Assembly (NCBI GenBank): GCA_016200675.1
Contig: JACQEH010000113.1
Span: forward strand, 1-14,618
DNA from: Chloroflexota bacterium
GTDB taxonomy: Bacteria; Chloroflexota; Limnocylindria; Limnocylindrales; CSP1-4
Reading direction: 5' to 3'
DNA length: 14,618 bases
The notes under the pieces were generated by a model. The model was given only the letters and a program-made list of their open reading frames with translations, had not been told where the DNA came from and did no database searches. A program made the translations under genes and the position numbers. Below are positions 7,701 to 14,296 of this stretch, one piece after another (position 1 is the stretch's first letter; each line of letters starts with the position of its first letter).

Positions 7701-9446
7701 ATGACCACGGAGCACGAGGCTCTCATCGTCGGCGCCGGCGGCGCCGGGCTGTGGGCCGCCCTCGAGCTCGCCAGGGCAGGCGTCGACGCGGCCGTCCTGA
7801 CGAAGCTCTATCCCACCCGCTCTCACACCGGCGCCGCCCAGGGCGGCGTGTGTGCCGCCCTGGGCAACCTCGAGGAGGACCACTGGGAGTGGCACATGTT
7901 CGACACGATCAAGGGCGGCGATTACCTCGTCGACCAGGACGCGGCCGAGGTCCTCGCCCGCGAGGCCATCGAGACCGTCATCGAGCTCGAGCACATGGGC
8001 CTGCCCTTCAACCGCACGCCGGACGGCAAGATCGACCAGCGCCGCTTCGGCGGCCACACCCGGAACTACGGCGAGGGCCCGGTCCGGCGGGCCTGCTACG
8101 CGGTCGACCGGACCGGCCACATGATCCTCCAGACCCTCTACCAGCAGTGCATCAAGCTCGGCGTCAAGTTCTACGACGAGTACCACGTCGTCGACCTCCT
8201 GGCCGAGGGTGGGGAGCTGGGGTCGGGCGGCCGGGCGGCCGGCGTCGTCGCCTATCGCATCGCCGACGGCGAGCTCCACGCCATCCGGTCGAAGGCGGTC
8301 CTGCTCGCGACCGGCGGCTTCGGTCGCATGTTCCGGATCACCTCGAACGCCTGGTCGCTCACCGGCGACGGGGTCGCCCTGGCCTATCGCCACGGGATCC
8401 CCATGCAGGACATGGAGTTCTACCAGTTCCACCCGACCGGGGTGGTGGGGCTCGGGATCCTCCTCTCGGAGGCCGCCCGGGGCGAGGGTGGGACCCTCCT
8501 CAACGACGCCGGCGAACGGTTCATGGAGCGCTACGCCCCGACGATGATGGAGCTGGCGCCCCGGGACATGGTCAGTCGGGCGATGTACCAGGAGATCCGG
8601 GCAGGGCGGGGGATCGGCGGCAAGGACTGGGTCCACCTCGACGTCCGCCACCTCGGCCGCAAGGTCATCGAGGAGAAGCTGGCCGACATCGCCGAGTTCG
8701 CCCGTGTCTACCAGGGTGTCGAGCCGATCAGCGAGCCGGTCCCGGTCCAGCCGACGGCGCACTACGCGATGGGCGGCGTCCCGACGGACCTCCAGGCGCG
8801 GGTGACACGCGACGAGCGCAACACGGTCGTCCCCGGCCTCTACGCCGCCGGCGAGTGTGCCTGCGTCTCCGTCCACGGGGCGAACCGGCTGGGCACCAAC
8901 TCGCTCGTGGACCTCCTCGTCTTCGGACGGCGGGCCGGCCGCCAGATGGCGGCCGACGTGCGGGGAACGGCGATGCCCGCCGTCGACCAGGACGTCGCGG
9001 ATCGGGTCCGCTCCGAGCTCGAGGGGATCCGCGCCGCAGCCCCCGGCGAGCAGGCGTCGAGGCTCAAGCGCGAGCTGGCCGACGTGATGATGGACAACGT
9101 CGGCGTCTATCGCGACGAGGCCCTCCTCCTCGAGGCACGGACGAGGGTCGGCGATCTCCGCGAGCGCTACCGCAGGGTGTCGGTGGCCGACAAGGGCCGG
9201 ACCTTCAACACCGACCTCCTCGAGGCCCGCGAGCTCGGCTACCTCCTCGACTGCGCCGAGACAACCGTTGCCGCGGCGCTCGCCCGTCGGGAGAGCCGTG
9301 GCGCCCACGCCCGCGAGGACTATCCGGCGCGCGACGACGCCAACTTCCTGTGCCACAGCCTGGCCTATCGGGGCGAGGCCGGCCCGAGCCTCCGCTACAA
9401 GCCCGTGACGATCACGAAGTTCCAGCCCAGGCCGCGCGTCTACTAG
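7701..9446 (+). CDS. sdhA: Succinate dehydrogenase flavoprotein subunit
   Basis: This 581-residue catalytic subunit oxidises succinate to fumarate through covalently bound FAD. The N-terminal dinucleotide fold is ALIVGAGGAGLWAALELA (residues 7-24). The flavin-attachment motif RSHTGAAQGG has His42 as the covalent site. Further family motifs are LATGGFGR, QFHPTG, HYAMGGVPTD and, near residue 394, ANRLGTNSLVDLLVFGRRAG. The C-terminal end SLRYKPVTITKFQPRPRVY is typical of complete SdhA, so the gene is intact. It sits 4 bases after sdhD and 13 before sdhB. Fumarate reductase is the alternative direction, but icd and sucCD nearby favour an aerobic succinate dehydrogenase. Confidence 0.97.
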   Translation: MTTEHEALIVGAGGAGLWAALELARAGVDAAVLTKLYPTRSHTGAAQGGVCAALGNLEEDHWEWHMFDTIKGGDYLVDQDAAEVLAREAIETVIELEHMGLPFNRTPDGKIDQRRFGGHTRNYGEGPVRRACYAVDRTGHMILQTLYQQCIKLGVKFYDEYHVVDLLAEGGELGSGGRAAGVVAYRIADGELHAIRSKAVLLATGGFGRMFRITSNAWSLTGDGVALAYRHGIPMQDMEFYQFHPTGVVGLGILLSEAARGEGGTLLNDAGERFMERYAPTMMELAPRDMVSRAMYQEIRAGRGIGGKDWVHLDVRHLGRKVIEEKLADIAEFARVYQGVEPISEPVPVQPTAHYAMGGVPTDLQARVTRDERNTVVPGLYAAGECACVSVHGANRLGTNSLVDLLVFGRRAGRQMAADVRGTAMPAVDQDVADRVRSELEGIRAAAPGEQASRLKRELADVMMDNVGVYRDEALLLEARTRVGDLRERYRRVSVADKGRTFNTDLLEARELGYLLDCAETTVAAALARRESRGAHAREDYPARDDANFLCHSLAYRGEAGPSLRYKPVTITKFQPRPRVY

Positions 9447-9459
9447 GGATCGAGCGAGC

Positions 9460-10161
9460 ATGCAGATCGAGCTCCGCATCCTGCGCTTTGACCCCGAGCG
9501 TGACACAGCGCCCCACTGGCAGACCTACAACGTGGAGGCCGACCCGAAGTTCGACCGCGTCCTGGACCTCCTCCACCGGGTCAAGTACGAGCTCGATGGC
9601 AGCCTGACCTTCCGGCGCTCGTGCGGGCACGGCATCTGCGGCTCGGACGCCCTGCTCGTCAACGGCCGCAATCGACTGGCCTGCAAGGAGCGGATCGAGA
9701 AGCTCGGCCGCCGGATCTCGATCGCGCCGCTGCCCGGCCTGCCCGTGGTCAAGGACCTCGTCGTCGACATGGACGGCTTCTTCGAGAGCTACCGCTCGGT
9801 GATGCCGTTCCTGGTCAACGACGACCCGCTCCCGGCGCGGGAGCGACGTCAGTCACCCGAGGACCGGGCGCGCTACGACGACACCACGAAGTGCATCCTG
9901 TGCGCCGCCTGCACGACCTCCTGCCCATCGTTCTGGTCGAAGGAGGCCTACGTCGGGCCGGCCGCGATCGTCAATGCCCATCGCTTCATCTTCGACTCGC
10001 GCGACGAGGGGGCCGAGGAGCGCCTCCAGATCCTCGCCGGCGACGACGGGGTTTGGCGCTGCCGGACGATCTTCAACTGCACCGACGCCTGCCCGCGCGG
10101 CATCCACATCACCCAGGCGATCCTCGAGGTCAGCTCGGCGATCGTGGAGCGACGGACGTAG
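9460..10161 (+). CDS. sdhB: Succinate dehydrogenase iron-sulfur subunit
   Basis: This 233-residue subunit carries electrons from SdhA FAD to the membrane anchors through three clusters. The [2Fe-2S] ligands are Cys55, Cys60, Asp63 and Cys75 (SCGHGICGSD...LAC); the Asp in place of the fourth cysteine is also found in E. coli SdhB at the same number. The ferredoxin-like C-terminal half supplies CILCAACTTSCP and CRTIFNCTDACPRGI for the [4Fe-4S] and [3Fe-4S] clusters. A stretch just before this half (PLPARERRQSPEDRARYDDTT) is the expected interdomain linker. Length and motif spacing are normal. Confidence 0.96.
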   Translation: MQIELRILRFDPERDTAPHWQTYNVEADPKFDRVLDLLHRVKYELDGSLTFRRSCGHGICGSDALLVNGRNRLACKERIEKLGRRISIAPLPGLPVVKDLVVDMDGFFESYRSVMPFLVNDDPLPARERRQSPEDRARYDDTTKCILCAACTTSCPSFWSKEAYVGPAAIVNAHRFIFDSRDEGAEERLQILAGDDGVWRCRTIFNCTDACPRGIHITQAILEVSSAIVERRT

Positions 10162-10184
10162 GCGACCCCGACACGCCGGGCCCG

Positions 10185-10730
10185 CTGACCCTCGGCCTCG
10201 AGACGGGCGCCGCGAGGGAGGGGGCTCGCGAGGGCGGCGCGACCCGCGACAGCGCCGGGTCGGCGCCCGGATTCCTCATCCGGACCGACGGCGCGGCCCG
10301 CGGCAACCCCGGCCCGGCCTCGTCGGGTGCCGTGCTCCTCCGCCTGGATCGGCCCGACGCCCGTGACCCGCGCGCCCGGCCGGACGCCACGATCTCCGAG
10401 TACCTCGGGATCCGGACGAACAACGTCGCCGAGTACGTCGGCGTCGTCCGGGCGGTGGCCCTGGCCCTGGAGCTGGGCGCGCACCGCGTCGAGATGCTCC
10501 TCGATTCGAACCTCATCGTGGAGCAGCTGCACGGGCGCTGGCGGGTCAAGGACGCCAAGCTGAAGCCCCTCTGGGCGGAGGCCCTCCGGACCCTGCGGCA
10601 GCTGCCCGGGGGCTGGACGGCGGCGCACGTGCCGCGGGCGCAGAACACCCTGGCCGATGCCCTCGCCAACGAGGCGATCGACCGGGTCGCGGCGGGCGGG
10701 CCCGCGGTCGTCGTCCGCCGGCCGGCCTAG
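10185..10730 (+). CDS. rnhA: Ribonuclease HI-like protein with non-canonical start
   Basis: This is an RNase HI-type nuclease of about 181 residues, expected to cut the RNA strand of RNA-DNA hybrids. From a CTG at 10185 the catalytic acidic residues fall at Asp35 (TDGAARGNPGP), Glu83 (NNVAEYVGVV), Asp107 (LLDSNLIVEQL) and Asp158 (NTLADALAN), giving a complete DEDD set. The fold has the compact layout of prokaryotic RNase HI/reverse-transcriptase-like proteins. No ATG, GTG or TTG occurs in any frame between the sdhB stop and the first catalytic Asp, so CTG 10185 is only a best guess. The first in-frame GTG (10332) would remove the catalytic Asp. The N-terminal 28 residues are Gly/Ala/Arg-rich and probably disordered. 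It lies directly after sdhB and may be translated by coupling. Confidence 0.8.
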   Translation: MTLGLETGAAREGAREGGATRDSAGSAPGFLIRTDGAARGNPGPASSGAVLLRLDRPDARDPRARPDATISEYLGIRTNNVAEYVGVVRAVALALELGAHRVEMLLDSNLIVEQLHGRWRVKDAKLKPLWAEALRTLRQLPGGWTAAHVPRAQNTLADALANEAIDRVAAGGPAVVVRRPA

Positions 10731-10761
10731 CCCGGAGCGGGAGTCCCAGCGCCGCCGCGCG

Positions 10762-10767
10762 TACAAT
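10762..10767 (+). promoter_or_regulatory. -10 box (TACAAT) of rnpB
   Basis: TACAAT lies seven bases before the first paired base of the rnpB P1 helix, which is where transcription should start. No clear -35 hexamer is visible upstream. Confidence 0.6.
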
Positions 10768-10774
10768 CCGCCGG

Positions 10775-11125
10775 CCAGCGAGGCGGCCGGATGGCCGCGC
10801 GCCGGCGGGGCAACCCGACGGTGTGAGGAAAGTCCGAGCTCCACAGCGCACGGTAGCGGGTAACGCCCGCCCGCCGCGAGGCGAGGACCAGCGCCACAGT
10901 GACGATGCCACCGGCTCCGGCCGGTGGAGTGAAACGCGGCAAGCTCTACCCGGAGCAAGGCCAAGTAGGAGAGCGCAACCCGGTTCGCCGGGGGAAGGGC
11001 GCGCTGCCCAGCTCTCGGGTCGGCCGCACGAGCCGGCGGGCAACCGCCGGCCAAGATGGATGGCCATCCCCGGCGGCACTTCGGTGCTGACGGGACAGAA
11101 CTCGGCTTACAGGCCGCCTCGCTGG
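10775..11125 (+). ncRNA. rnpB: RNase P RNA, type A
   Basis: This is the catalytic RNA that matures the 5' ends of tRNAs. The outer P1 helix is a perfect 14-bp match between 10775-10788 and 11112-11125. Conserved core segments are in order: GAGGAAAGTCC (10825-10835, one side of P4), GCCACAGTGACGATGCC, GTGAAACGCGGCAAGCTC, GGAGCAAGGCCAAGTAGG, AGATGGATGGCCATCC and GACAGAACTCGGCTTACAGG (from 11094, the other side of P4). The total of about 351 nt and the single long-range closing helix fit the bacterial type A (ancestral) form. The ends are taken from the P1 helix and may be off by a few bases. No protein gene fits this interval. Confidence 0.95.
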
Positions 11126-11139
11126 CGCAGCTCCGGGCC

Positions 11140-11382
11140 TCAGCCCTCGTCCGGCCGGAAGATGTGGGCGGCCGTGCAGGCGTTGCAGACATCCATCGCC
11201 GTGTCGAGATCGCCGATCGGGATCGGGACCTTTCGATCGGGGTAGAGGCACTCGACGTCGTAGACCCGCTCGTCGCCGGCCTCGACATGGATGAGGCGCC
11301 GGAACGTACAGCGGCGGATCCGGTGCGGCGCGAGCCGGTACGGATCCGGATCGTGGGCCGCGTCGGTGAGCGGGAGTGCCAC
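11140..11382 (-). CDS. Small four-cysteine (putative zinc-binding) protein
   Basis: I cannot name this 80-residue protein. Codon third positions are almost all G or C, as in confirmed neighbours, which supports a real gene. It has Cys25, Cys45 and a Cys66-x2-Cys69 pair (DVCNACTAAHIFRPDEG at the C-terminus), a spacing that could hold one zinc ion. The middle (RRLIHVEAGDERVYDVECLYPDRKVPIPIGDLDTA) looks like a compact beta-rich fold. No membrane segment is present. GTG 11382 is chosen; an in-frame TTG two codons upstream (11388) is possible, and neither has a strong Shine-Dalgarno site. The gene converges on rnpB, with only 14 bases between their ends. Confidence 0.65.
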   Translation of the reverse strand: MALPLTDAAHDPDPYRLAPHRIRRCTFRRLIHVEAGDERVYDVECLYPDRKVPIPIGDLDTAMDVCNACTAAHIFRPDEG

Positions 11383-11443
11383 GGGCAAACGAGGGCCTCA
11401 AAGCGTTCGCTGCGTGCCGATTCGCGATCGGCTGGGCGCCGAG

Positions 11444-11472
11444 CCTAGCATCCGTCGTGGGCGACGGCTAGG
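11444..11472. repeat. Bulged inverted repeat in the divergent intergenic region
   Basis: CCTAG (11444-11448) and CCGTCG (11452-11457) pair with CGACGG (11462-11467) and CTAGG (11468-11472) around a TGGG loop, giving 11 bp with a 3-base bulge. It lies between the divergent small Cys gene and the LysM gene, just upstream of a possible -10 box at 11485. It could be an operator; nothing shows this directly. The rest of the 143-base gap (11383-11525) shows only that promoter and the Shine-Dalgarno site. Confidence 0.35.
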
Positions 11473-11484
11473 TGAAAAAGGTAC

Positions 11485-11490
11485 TAGAGT
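11485..11490 (+). promoter_or_regulatory. Possible -10 box (TAGAGT) of the LysM gene
   Basis: TAGAGT would start a transcript near 11497 and leave a leader of about 29 bases containing the Shine-Dalgarno site. Support is limited to the hexamer and its position; no -35 is clear. Confidence 0.4.
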
Positions 11491-11511
11491 CGGAGTCCGG
11501 GCGGGAGTTCG

Positions 11512-11520
11512 AAGGAGGAG
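11512..11520 (+). promoter_or_regulatory. Shine-Dalgarno site (AAGGAGGAG) deciding the LysM gene start
   Basis: This strong ribosome binding site places its AGGAG core 8 bases before GTG 11526, favouring that start over the longer reading that begins upstream at 11472. Confidence 0.75.
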
Positions 11521-11525
11521 GGAGC

Positions 11526-12422
11526 GTGGAGGCGGATCTCGGGCGCCGGCTGCTCGAGCCCGAGACGCGCTCGCCGGATCCCACGATCTGCCCGTTCCTC
11601 CGCGCGACCGGTGACGGGGGCCTCGCCGAGCCCGTGCCCCGGCCGGACGACACCAATCGATGCCTCGCCGACGGTCCGCCCATGCCCCAGGACCTCGCCT
11701 GGCAGGCCACGACCTGTCTCGCGACCGCCCACATCACCTGCCTCCGCTACCTCTCGGGATCGAGCAGCCCAGGCCTGCCGGCCGGGGGCGCCGAGGCCAA
11801 CGCGGGCGAGGCGGCCGCGGCCGCGACCGCTCCCCAGGGCGCCGCGGACGCGGTGATCGCCACCGACGCCGGGATCGTCGCGGACGCCGATCGGCCACCG
11901 TCCTACCCGCCTATGGTCGACCTGTCGCAACCCACCCGCATGAGCGCCACGATGACCCCGGCGGTCGTCCTGTCGCTGGTCCTCCTCGTGGCGTCGGCCG
12001 CCGGCGCGATCACGTTCGTGGCGGCGACCGGGGGCCTCGCACTCCCGACGGCCGGACCGTCGGCCGTCGCCGTCGCGAGTGCCAGCCCGACCGCGACCGC
12101 ATCGGCGGTCCCGACGCCCGGCGCGACCGGGACCGCCACGGCCACGCCGACCGGGCAGCCGTCGCCGATCGCCTCGCCCACGACCGCCCCATCGGCCGGC
12201 TTGACCCCGGCCCCCACGAGCAGCCGCTACGCCCTCCTGACGCCCTGCCCGTCGACACCCGCCTGCTACCACTACACGGTGCGGGTCGGCGACAACCTGC
12301 GGAGCATCGCCAACTACTTCGGCGTCCCGTACGAGACGATCCTCGCCCGCAATCCTGCGATCCCGGATCCCGCCAGGATCCAGCCGGGCACCGTCCTGAC
12401 CCTCCCGCCACCGACGCGCTGA
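11526..12422 (+). CDS. Cys-motif, single-pass membrane protein with C-terminal LysM domain
   Basis: This 298-residue protein has a clear domain order. Residues 1-76 hold a cysteine motif, Cys22-Pro, Cys46, Cys64 and Cys72 (PTICPFLRATGD..., TTCLATAHITCLRY). Residues 77-138 are an Ala/Gly/Asp-rich linker. One membrane helix spans about 145-167 (AVVLSLVLLVASAAGAITFV). A long Thr/Ser/Pro/Ala linker (about 170-235) leads to a LysM peptidoglycan-binding domain (about 248-294: YTVRVGDNLRSIANYFGVPYETI...). By this layout the cysteine domain is probably cytoplasmic and LysM outside, binding cell-wall glycan. The position just before mraZ-rsmH suggests an envelope or growth role, which is inference. 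The function of the cysteine domain is unknown to me; metal binding is possible. Confidence 0.85.
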   Translation: MEADLGRRLLEPETRSPDPTICPFLRATGDGGLAEPVPRPDDTNRCLADGPPMPQDLAWQATTCLATAHITCLRYLSGSSSPGLPAGGAEANAGEAAAAATAPQGAADAVIATDAGIVADADRPPSYPPMVDLSQPTRMSATMTPAVVLSLVLLVASAAGAITFVAATGGLALPTAGPSAVAVASASPTATASAVPTPGATGTATATPTGQPSPIASPTTAPSAGLTPAPTSSRYALLTPCPSTPACYHYTVRVGDNLRSIANYFGVPYETILARNPAIPDPARIQPGTVLTLPPPTR

Positions 12423-12584
12423 GGCCTGAGGGCCTGACCGGCCGACCGGCCTGACCGCCCGCGGGCGGTCAGGCGGCGGCCGCGCGGACCCGGCCCACGC
12501 GGCCGTCCGGCCCGCCCGGCCCGCGTCAGCCGCCCGCGGCGCTGCCGTCGCGATTCCGCGCCGCCGGCACCCTGAAATTGCCTG
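12423..12584. other. GC-rich intergenic stretch before mraZ
   Basis: No supported gene lies here. It holds a 10-bp direct repeat, GGCCTGACCG (12431-12440 and 12448-12457), overlapping the large palindrome listed separately. The minus-strand open frames crossing it are low-complexity Arg/Gly-rich shadows of GC-rich DNA. Confidence 0.6.
12449..12474. terminator. 26-nt perfect palindrome, probable terminator stem
   Basis: The two 13-base arms are exact reverse complements centred between 12461 and 12462. It begins 26 bases after the LysM stop codon and precedes the mraZ promoter, a fitting place for transcription termination. It lacks a following U-run, so it is not a classical intrinsic terminator; a symmetric protein-binding site is the alternative. 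Confidence 0.45.
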
Positions 12585-12612
12585 TTGACGCCCTGTAACG
12601 ACGCGCTATGAT
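12585..12612 (+). promoter_or_regulatory. mraZ promoter (TTGACG-16 bp-TATGAT)
   Basis: The -35 TTGACG (12585-12590) and -10 TATGAT (12607-12612) form the best sigma-70-type promoter in the window. Transcription should begin near 12619, at the edge of the first MraZ box. It drives mraZ and probably the downstream division genes. Confidence 0.8.
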
Positions 12613-12619
12613 GCCCGCA

Positions 12620-12644
12620 GTGGCGCAAAGTGGGGAGAAGTGGG
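12620..12644 (+). promoter_or_regulatory. Three MraZ-binding boxes
   Basis: GTGGC, GTGGG and GTGGG begin at 12620, 12630 and 12640, an exact 10-bp period. MraZ is known to bind tandem TGGGN-type repeats separated by 5 bp upstream of its own operon. The boxes cover the predicted transcription start, so repression by MraZ (autoregulation) is expected. Confidence 0.8.
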
Positions 12645-12645
12645 G

Positions 12646-12795
12646 AACCACTTCCGACCAGCGGCCATCAGCGGACAACCGGACGGGCACACCGGGACAT
12701 CCGCGACAACACGGACGGGCTCGCGGCCAGGCTGCCGCGGGCCCGTCGAAACCTCTGAAACCTCTGCAGCCCTCCGCCCAGGAGTGACCCGATCG
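12646..12795 (+). other. Untranslated leader of the mraZ mRNA
   Basis: About 175 bases separate the predicted start of transcription from the mraZ GTG, long for this compact genome. The leader contains a 9-bp tandem repeat GAAACCTCT (12748-12765) and a short CTCC/GGAG pairing (12772-12775 with 12781-12784) that could mask the Shine-Dalgarno site AGGAG (12780-12784). I see no known riboswitch fold. Confidence 0.45.
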
Positions 12796-13224
12796 GTGTT
12801 CACCGGCGAGTACCGGCACACGGTGGACGACAAGGGGCGCATCGCCGTCCCGTCCAGGTTCCGCGCCCAGCTCGACGGGGGCGCCGTCGTGTCGCGCTGG
12901 ATCGACGGCTGCCTGGCCATCCACACCCAGGCCGGGTGGGCCTCGCTGGCGGACAAGATCGCGGCCCTGCCCGTGACGGACGCATCGGCCCGGCTCTTCG
13001 GCCGGAGCATCTTCGCCGGCGCGACGGACGCGGACCTCGATCGCCAGGGTCGCCTCCTCCTCCCGGCCTTCCTCCGCGAGGGCATCGGCCTGACGACGGA
13101 GGCCCTCGTCATCGGTGCCCGCGACCACGCCGAGATCTGGGCCCCGGCCACGTGGGCGGACTACCGCCGCGCGATGGACGACCCCGCCGCCTTCGCCCAG
13201 GCCATCTCCGGCCTCGGGATCTAG
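12796..13224 (+). CDS. mraZ: Transcriptional regulator and division-cluster protein MraZ
   Basis: This 142-residue protein is the first gene of the dcw cluster and a DNA-binding repressor related in fold to AbrB. Both conserved half-motifs are present: DDKGRIAVPSRFR near residues 11-23 and DRQGRLLLPAFLR in the second half. GTG 12796 gives the usual family start, (M)FTGEYRHTVD, and has AGGAG 11 bases upstream, slightly long spacing. GTG 12784 is a possible alternative. A longer frame from 12640 would start inside an MraZ box and add 52 unrelated residues, so it is rejected. The promoter and three boxes upstream show likely self-repression. rsmH follows after 58 bases. Confidence 0.93.
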   Translation: MFTGEYRHTVDDKGRIAVPSRFRAQLDGGAVVSRWIDGCLAIHTQAGWASLADKIAALPVTDASARLFGRSIFAGATDADLDRQGRLLLPAFLREGIGLTTEALVIGARDHAEIWAPATWADYRRAMDDPAAFAQAISGLGI

Positions 13225-13267
13225 GCGACCACATGTGGTTCCAGGGTTCGCTCGAAACCCGCCGTCG

Positions 13268-13284
13268 ATCGGCCGCCGGCCGAT
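13268..13284 (+). promoter_or_regulatory. Inverted repeat covering the rsmH start codon
   Basis: ATCGGCC (13268-13274) and GGCCGAT (13278-13284) can form a 7-bp hairpin with a GCC loop. Its 3' arm includes the first two bases of the rsmH ATG, and no Shine-Dalgarno site is visible nearby. It could limit rsmH translation unless ribosomes arrive from mraZ. Confidence 0.4.
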
Positions 13285-14230
13285 GACTCCGGGACACGTG
13301 CCGGTGCTGGCGGAGGAGGTCGTGAGCATGCTCGCGCCGGCTCCGGGCAGCCTCCAGATCGATGCCACCGTCGGCGGTGGCGGGCACACCGAGCGAATCC
13401 TGGCCGCCACCGACCCTGATGGCCGCCTCCTCGGCCTCGACGCCGATGGGGCGGCCATCGCCAGAGTCCGCGCGCGCCTCGGGCCGCGCTTCGGCGACCG
13501 GCTCCACCTTCGGCGGGCGAACTTCCGGGAGCTGGCCGACGTCGCGCCGACCGAGGGCTTCGGGTCGGTCGACGGGTGCTTCTTCGACCTCGGCCTCTCG
13601 AGCTTCCAGCTGGCCGACGCCGATCGCGGCTTCGGCTTCCGGACGGGCGGCCCCCTCGACATGCGTTTCGACGCGTCGCGGGGCATGCCGGCCGCCGACC
13701 TGCTCCCGACGCTCGATGCCACCGAGCTGACGGCGCTCTTCCGGCGCTTCGGCGAGGAGCCGTTCGCGGGCCGGATCGCGCGGGCCATCGTGGAGGCGCG
13801 ACGGAGCGCCCGGATCGAGACCGCCGAGGAGCTCGCCGCCCTCGTCGAGCGGGTGACACCCTCGCGGGCGCCCGGGCGCCGGCGCGTGCACCCCGCCACG
13901 CGGGTCTTCCAGGCCCTTCGCATCGCCGTCAACGAGGAGCTCGACGCGCTCGAGGAGGGTCTCGCCGCCGCCCTCGACCTGCTGCGGCCCGGCGGCCGCC
14001 TCGTCGTCCTCAGCTATCACTCGCTCGAGGACCGCATCGTCAAGCGCTTCTTCCAGGCCGAGCGGCGCGGCTGCGTCTGCCCGCCCGAAGCCCCCATCTG
14101 CGTCTGCGGGCGCTCACCGCGCGTGCGCCTCGTCACCCCCAAGGGGCTCGTCCCGGGCGACGCCGAAATCGCCCGCAATCCTCGTGCCCGAAGTGCGCGG
14201 CTCCGGGCCGCCGAGCGGCTTGCCGCATAG
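13283..14230 (+). CDS. rsmH: 16S rRNA (cytosine-1402-N4)-methyltransferase
   Basis: This 315-residue S-adenosylmethionine enzyme (also MraW) methylates N4 of C1402 in the 16S rRNA decoding region. It shows HVPVLAEEVV (residues 5-14), the SAM loop DATVGGGGHTERIL (27-40), FFDLGLSSFQL (100-110), GPLDMRFD (123-130), RVFQALRIAVNEEL and YHSLEDRIVKRFF (from 245). A C-terminal CVCPPEAPICVCG segment, a common feature of the family, is intact. The ATG at 13283 matches the family start; GTG 13235 in frame is possible but adds unrelated residues. Place after mraZ is the standard dcw order. Confidence 0.95.
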   Translation: MTPGHVPVLAEEVVSMLAPAPGSLQIDATVGGGGHTERILAATDPDGRLLGLDADGAAIARVRARLGPRFGDRLHLRRANFRELADVAPTEGFGSVDGCFFDLGLSSFQLADADRGFGFRTGGPLDMRFDASRGMPAADLLPTLDATELTALFRRFGEEPFAGRIARAIVEARRSARIETAEELAALVERVTPSRAPGRRRVHPATRVFQALRIAVNEELDALEEGLAAALDLLRPGGRLVVLSYHSLEDRIVKRFFQAERRGCVCPPEAPICVCGRSPRVRLVTPKGLVPGDAEIARNPRARSARLRAAERLAA

Positions 14231-14247
14231 GACATCGCACCAACGGA

Positions 14248-14268
14248 CCGGCGGGGAGGAGCCGCCGG
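14248..14268 (+). promoter_or_regulatory. Hairpin with a Shine-Dalgarno-like loop upstream of the small basic gene
   Basis: CCGGCGG (14248-14254) pairs with CCGCCGG (14262-14268), leaving the loop GGAGGAG. A second GGAGGAGG (14284-14291) is the true site, 5 bases before GTG 14297. The loop copy could attract ribosomes or be chance in GC-rich DNA. Confidence 0.4.
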
Positions 14269-14296
14269 ACGGCCATCGAGGACGGAGGAGGTCCCC

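Noticed and set aside
7668..9506. 612-residue open frame antisense to sdhA
   Set aside because: It is a shadow of the strongly conserved sdhA frame, with biased composition and no domain.
9621..10184. RNase HI frame extended upstream across sdhB
   Set aside because: This part overlaps the well-supported sdhB in another frame and is Arg/Pro-rich shadow sequence; only the region after about 10185 is RNase H.
12620..12622. Leaderless GTG start just after the mraZ -10 box
   Set aside because: This GTG is out of frame with mraZ and is explained as part of the first MraZ box.
12640..12795. Longer mraZ reading starting at GTG 12640
   Set aside because: The start lies inside the third MraZ box, there is no ribosome site, and the 52 extra residues do not resemble MraZ, whose family start is at 12796.
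12526..13932. 468-residue minus-strand frame across mraZ and rsmH
   Set aside because: It would cover the mraZ promoter and two conserved genes; composition is low-complexity Arg/Ser/Pro.
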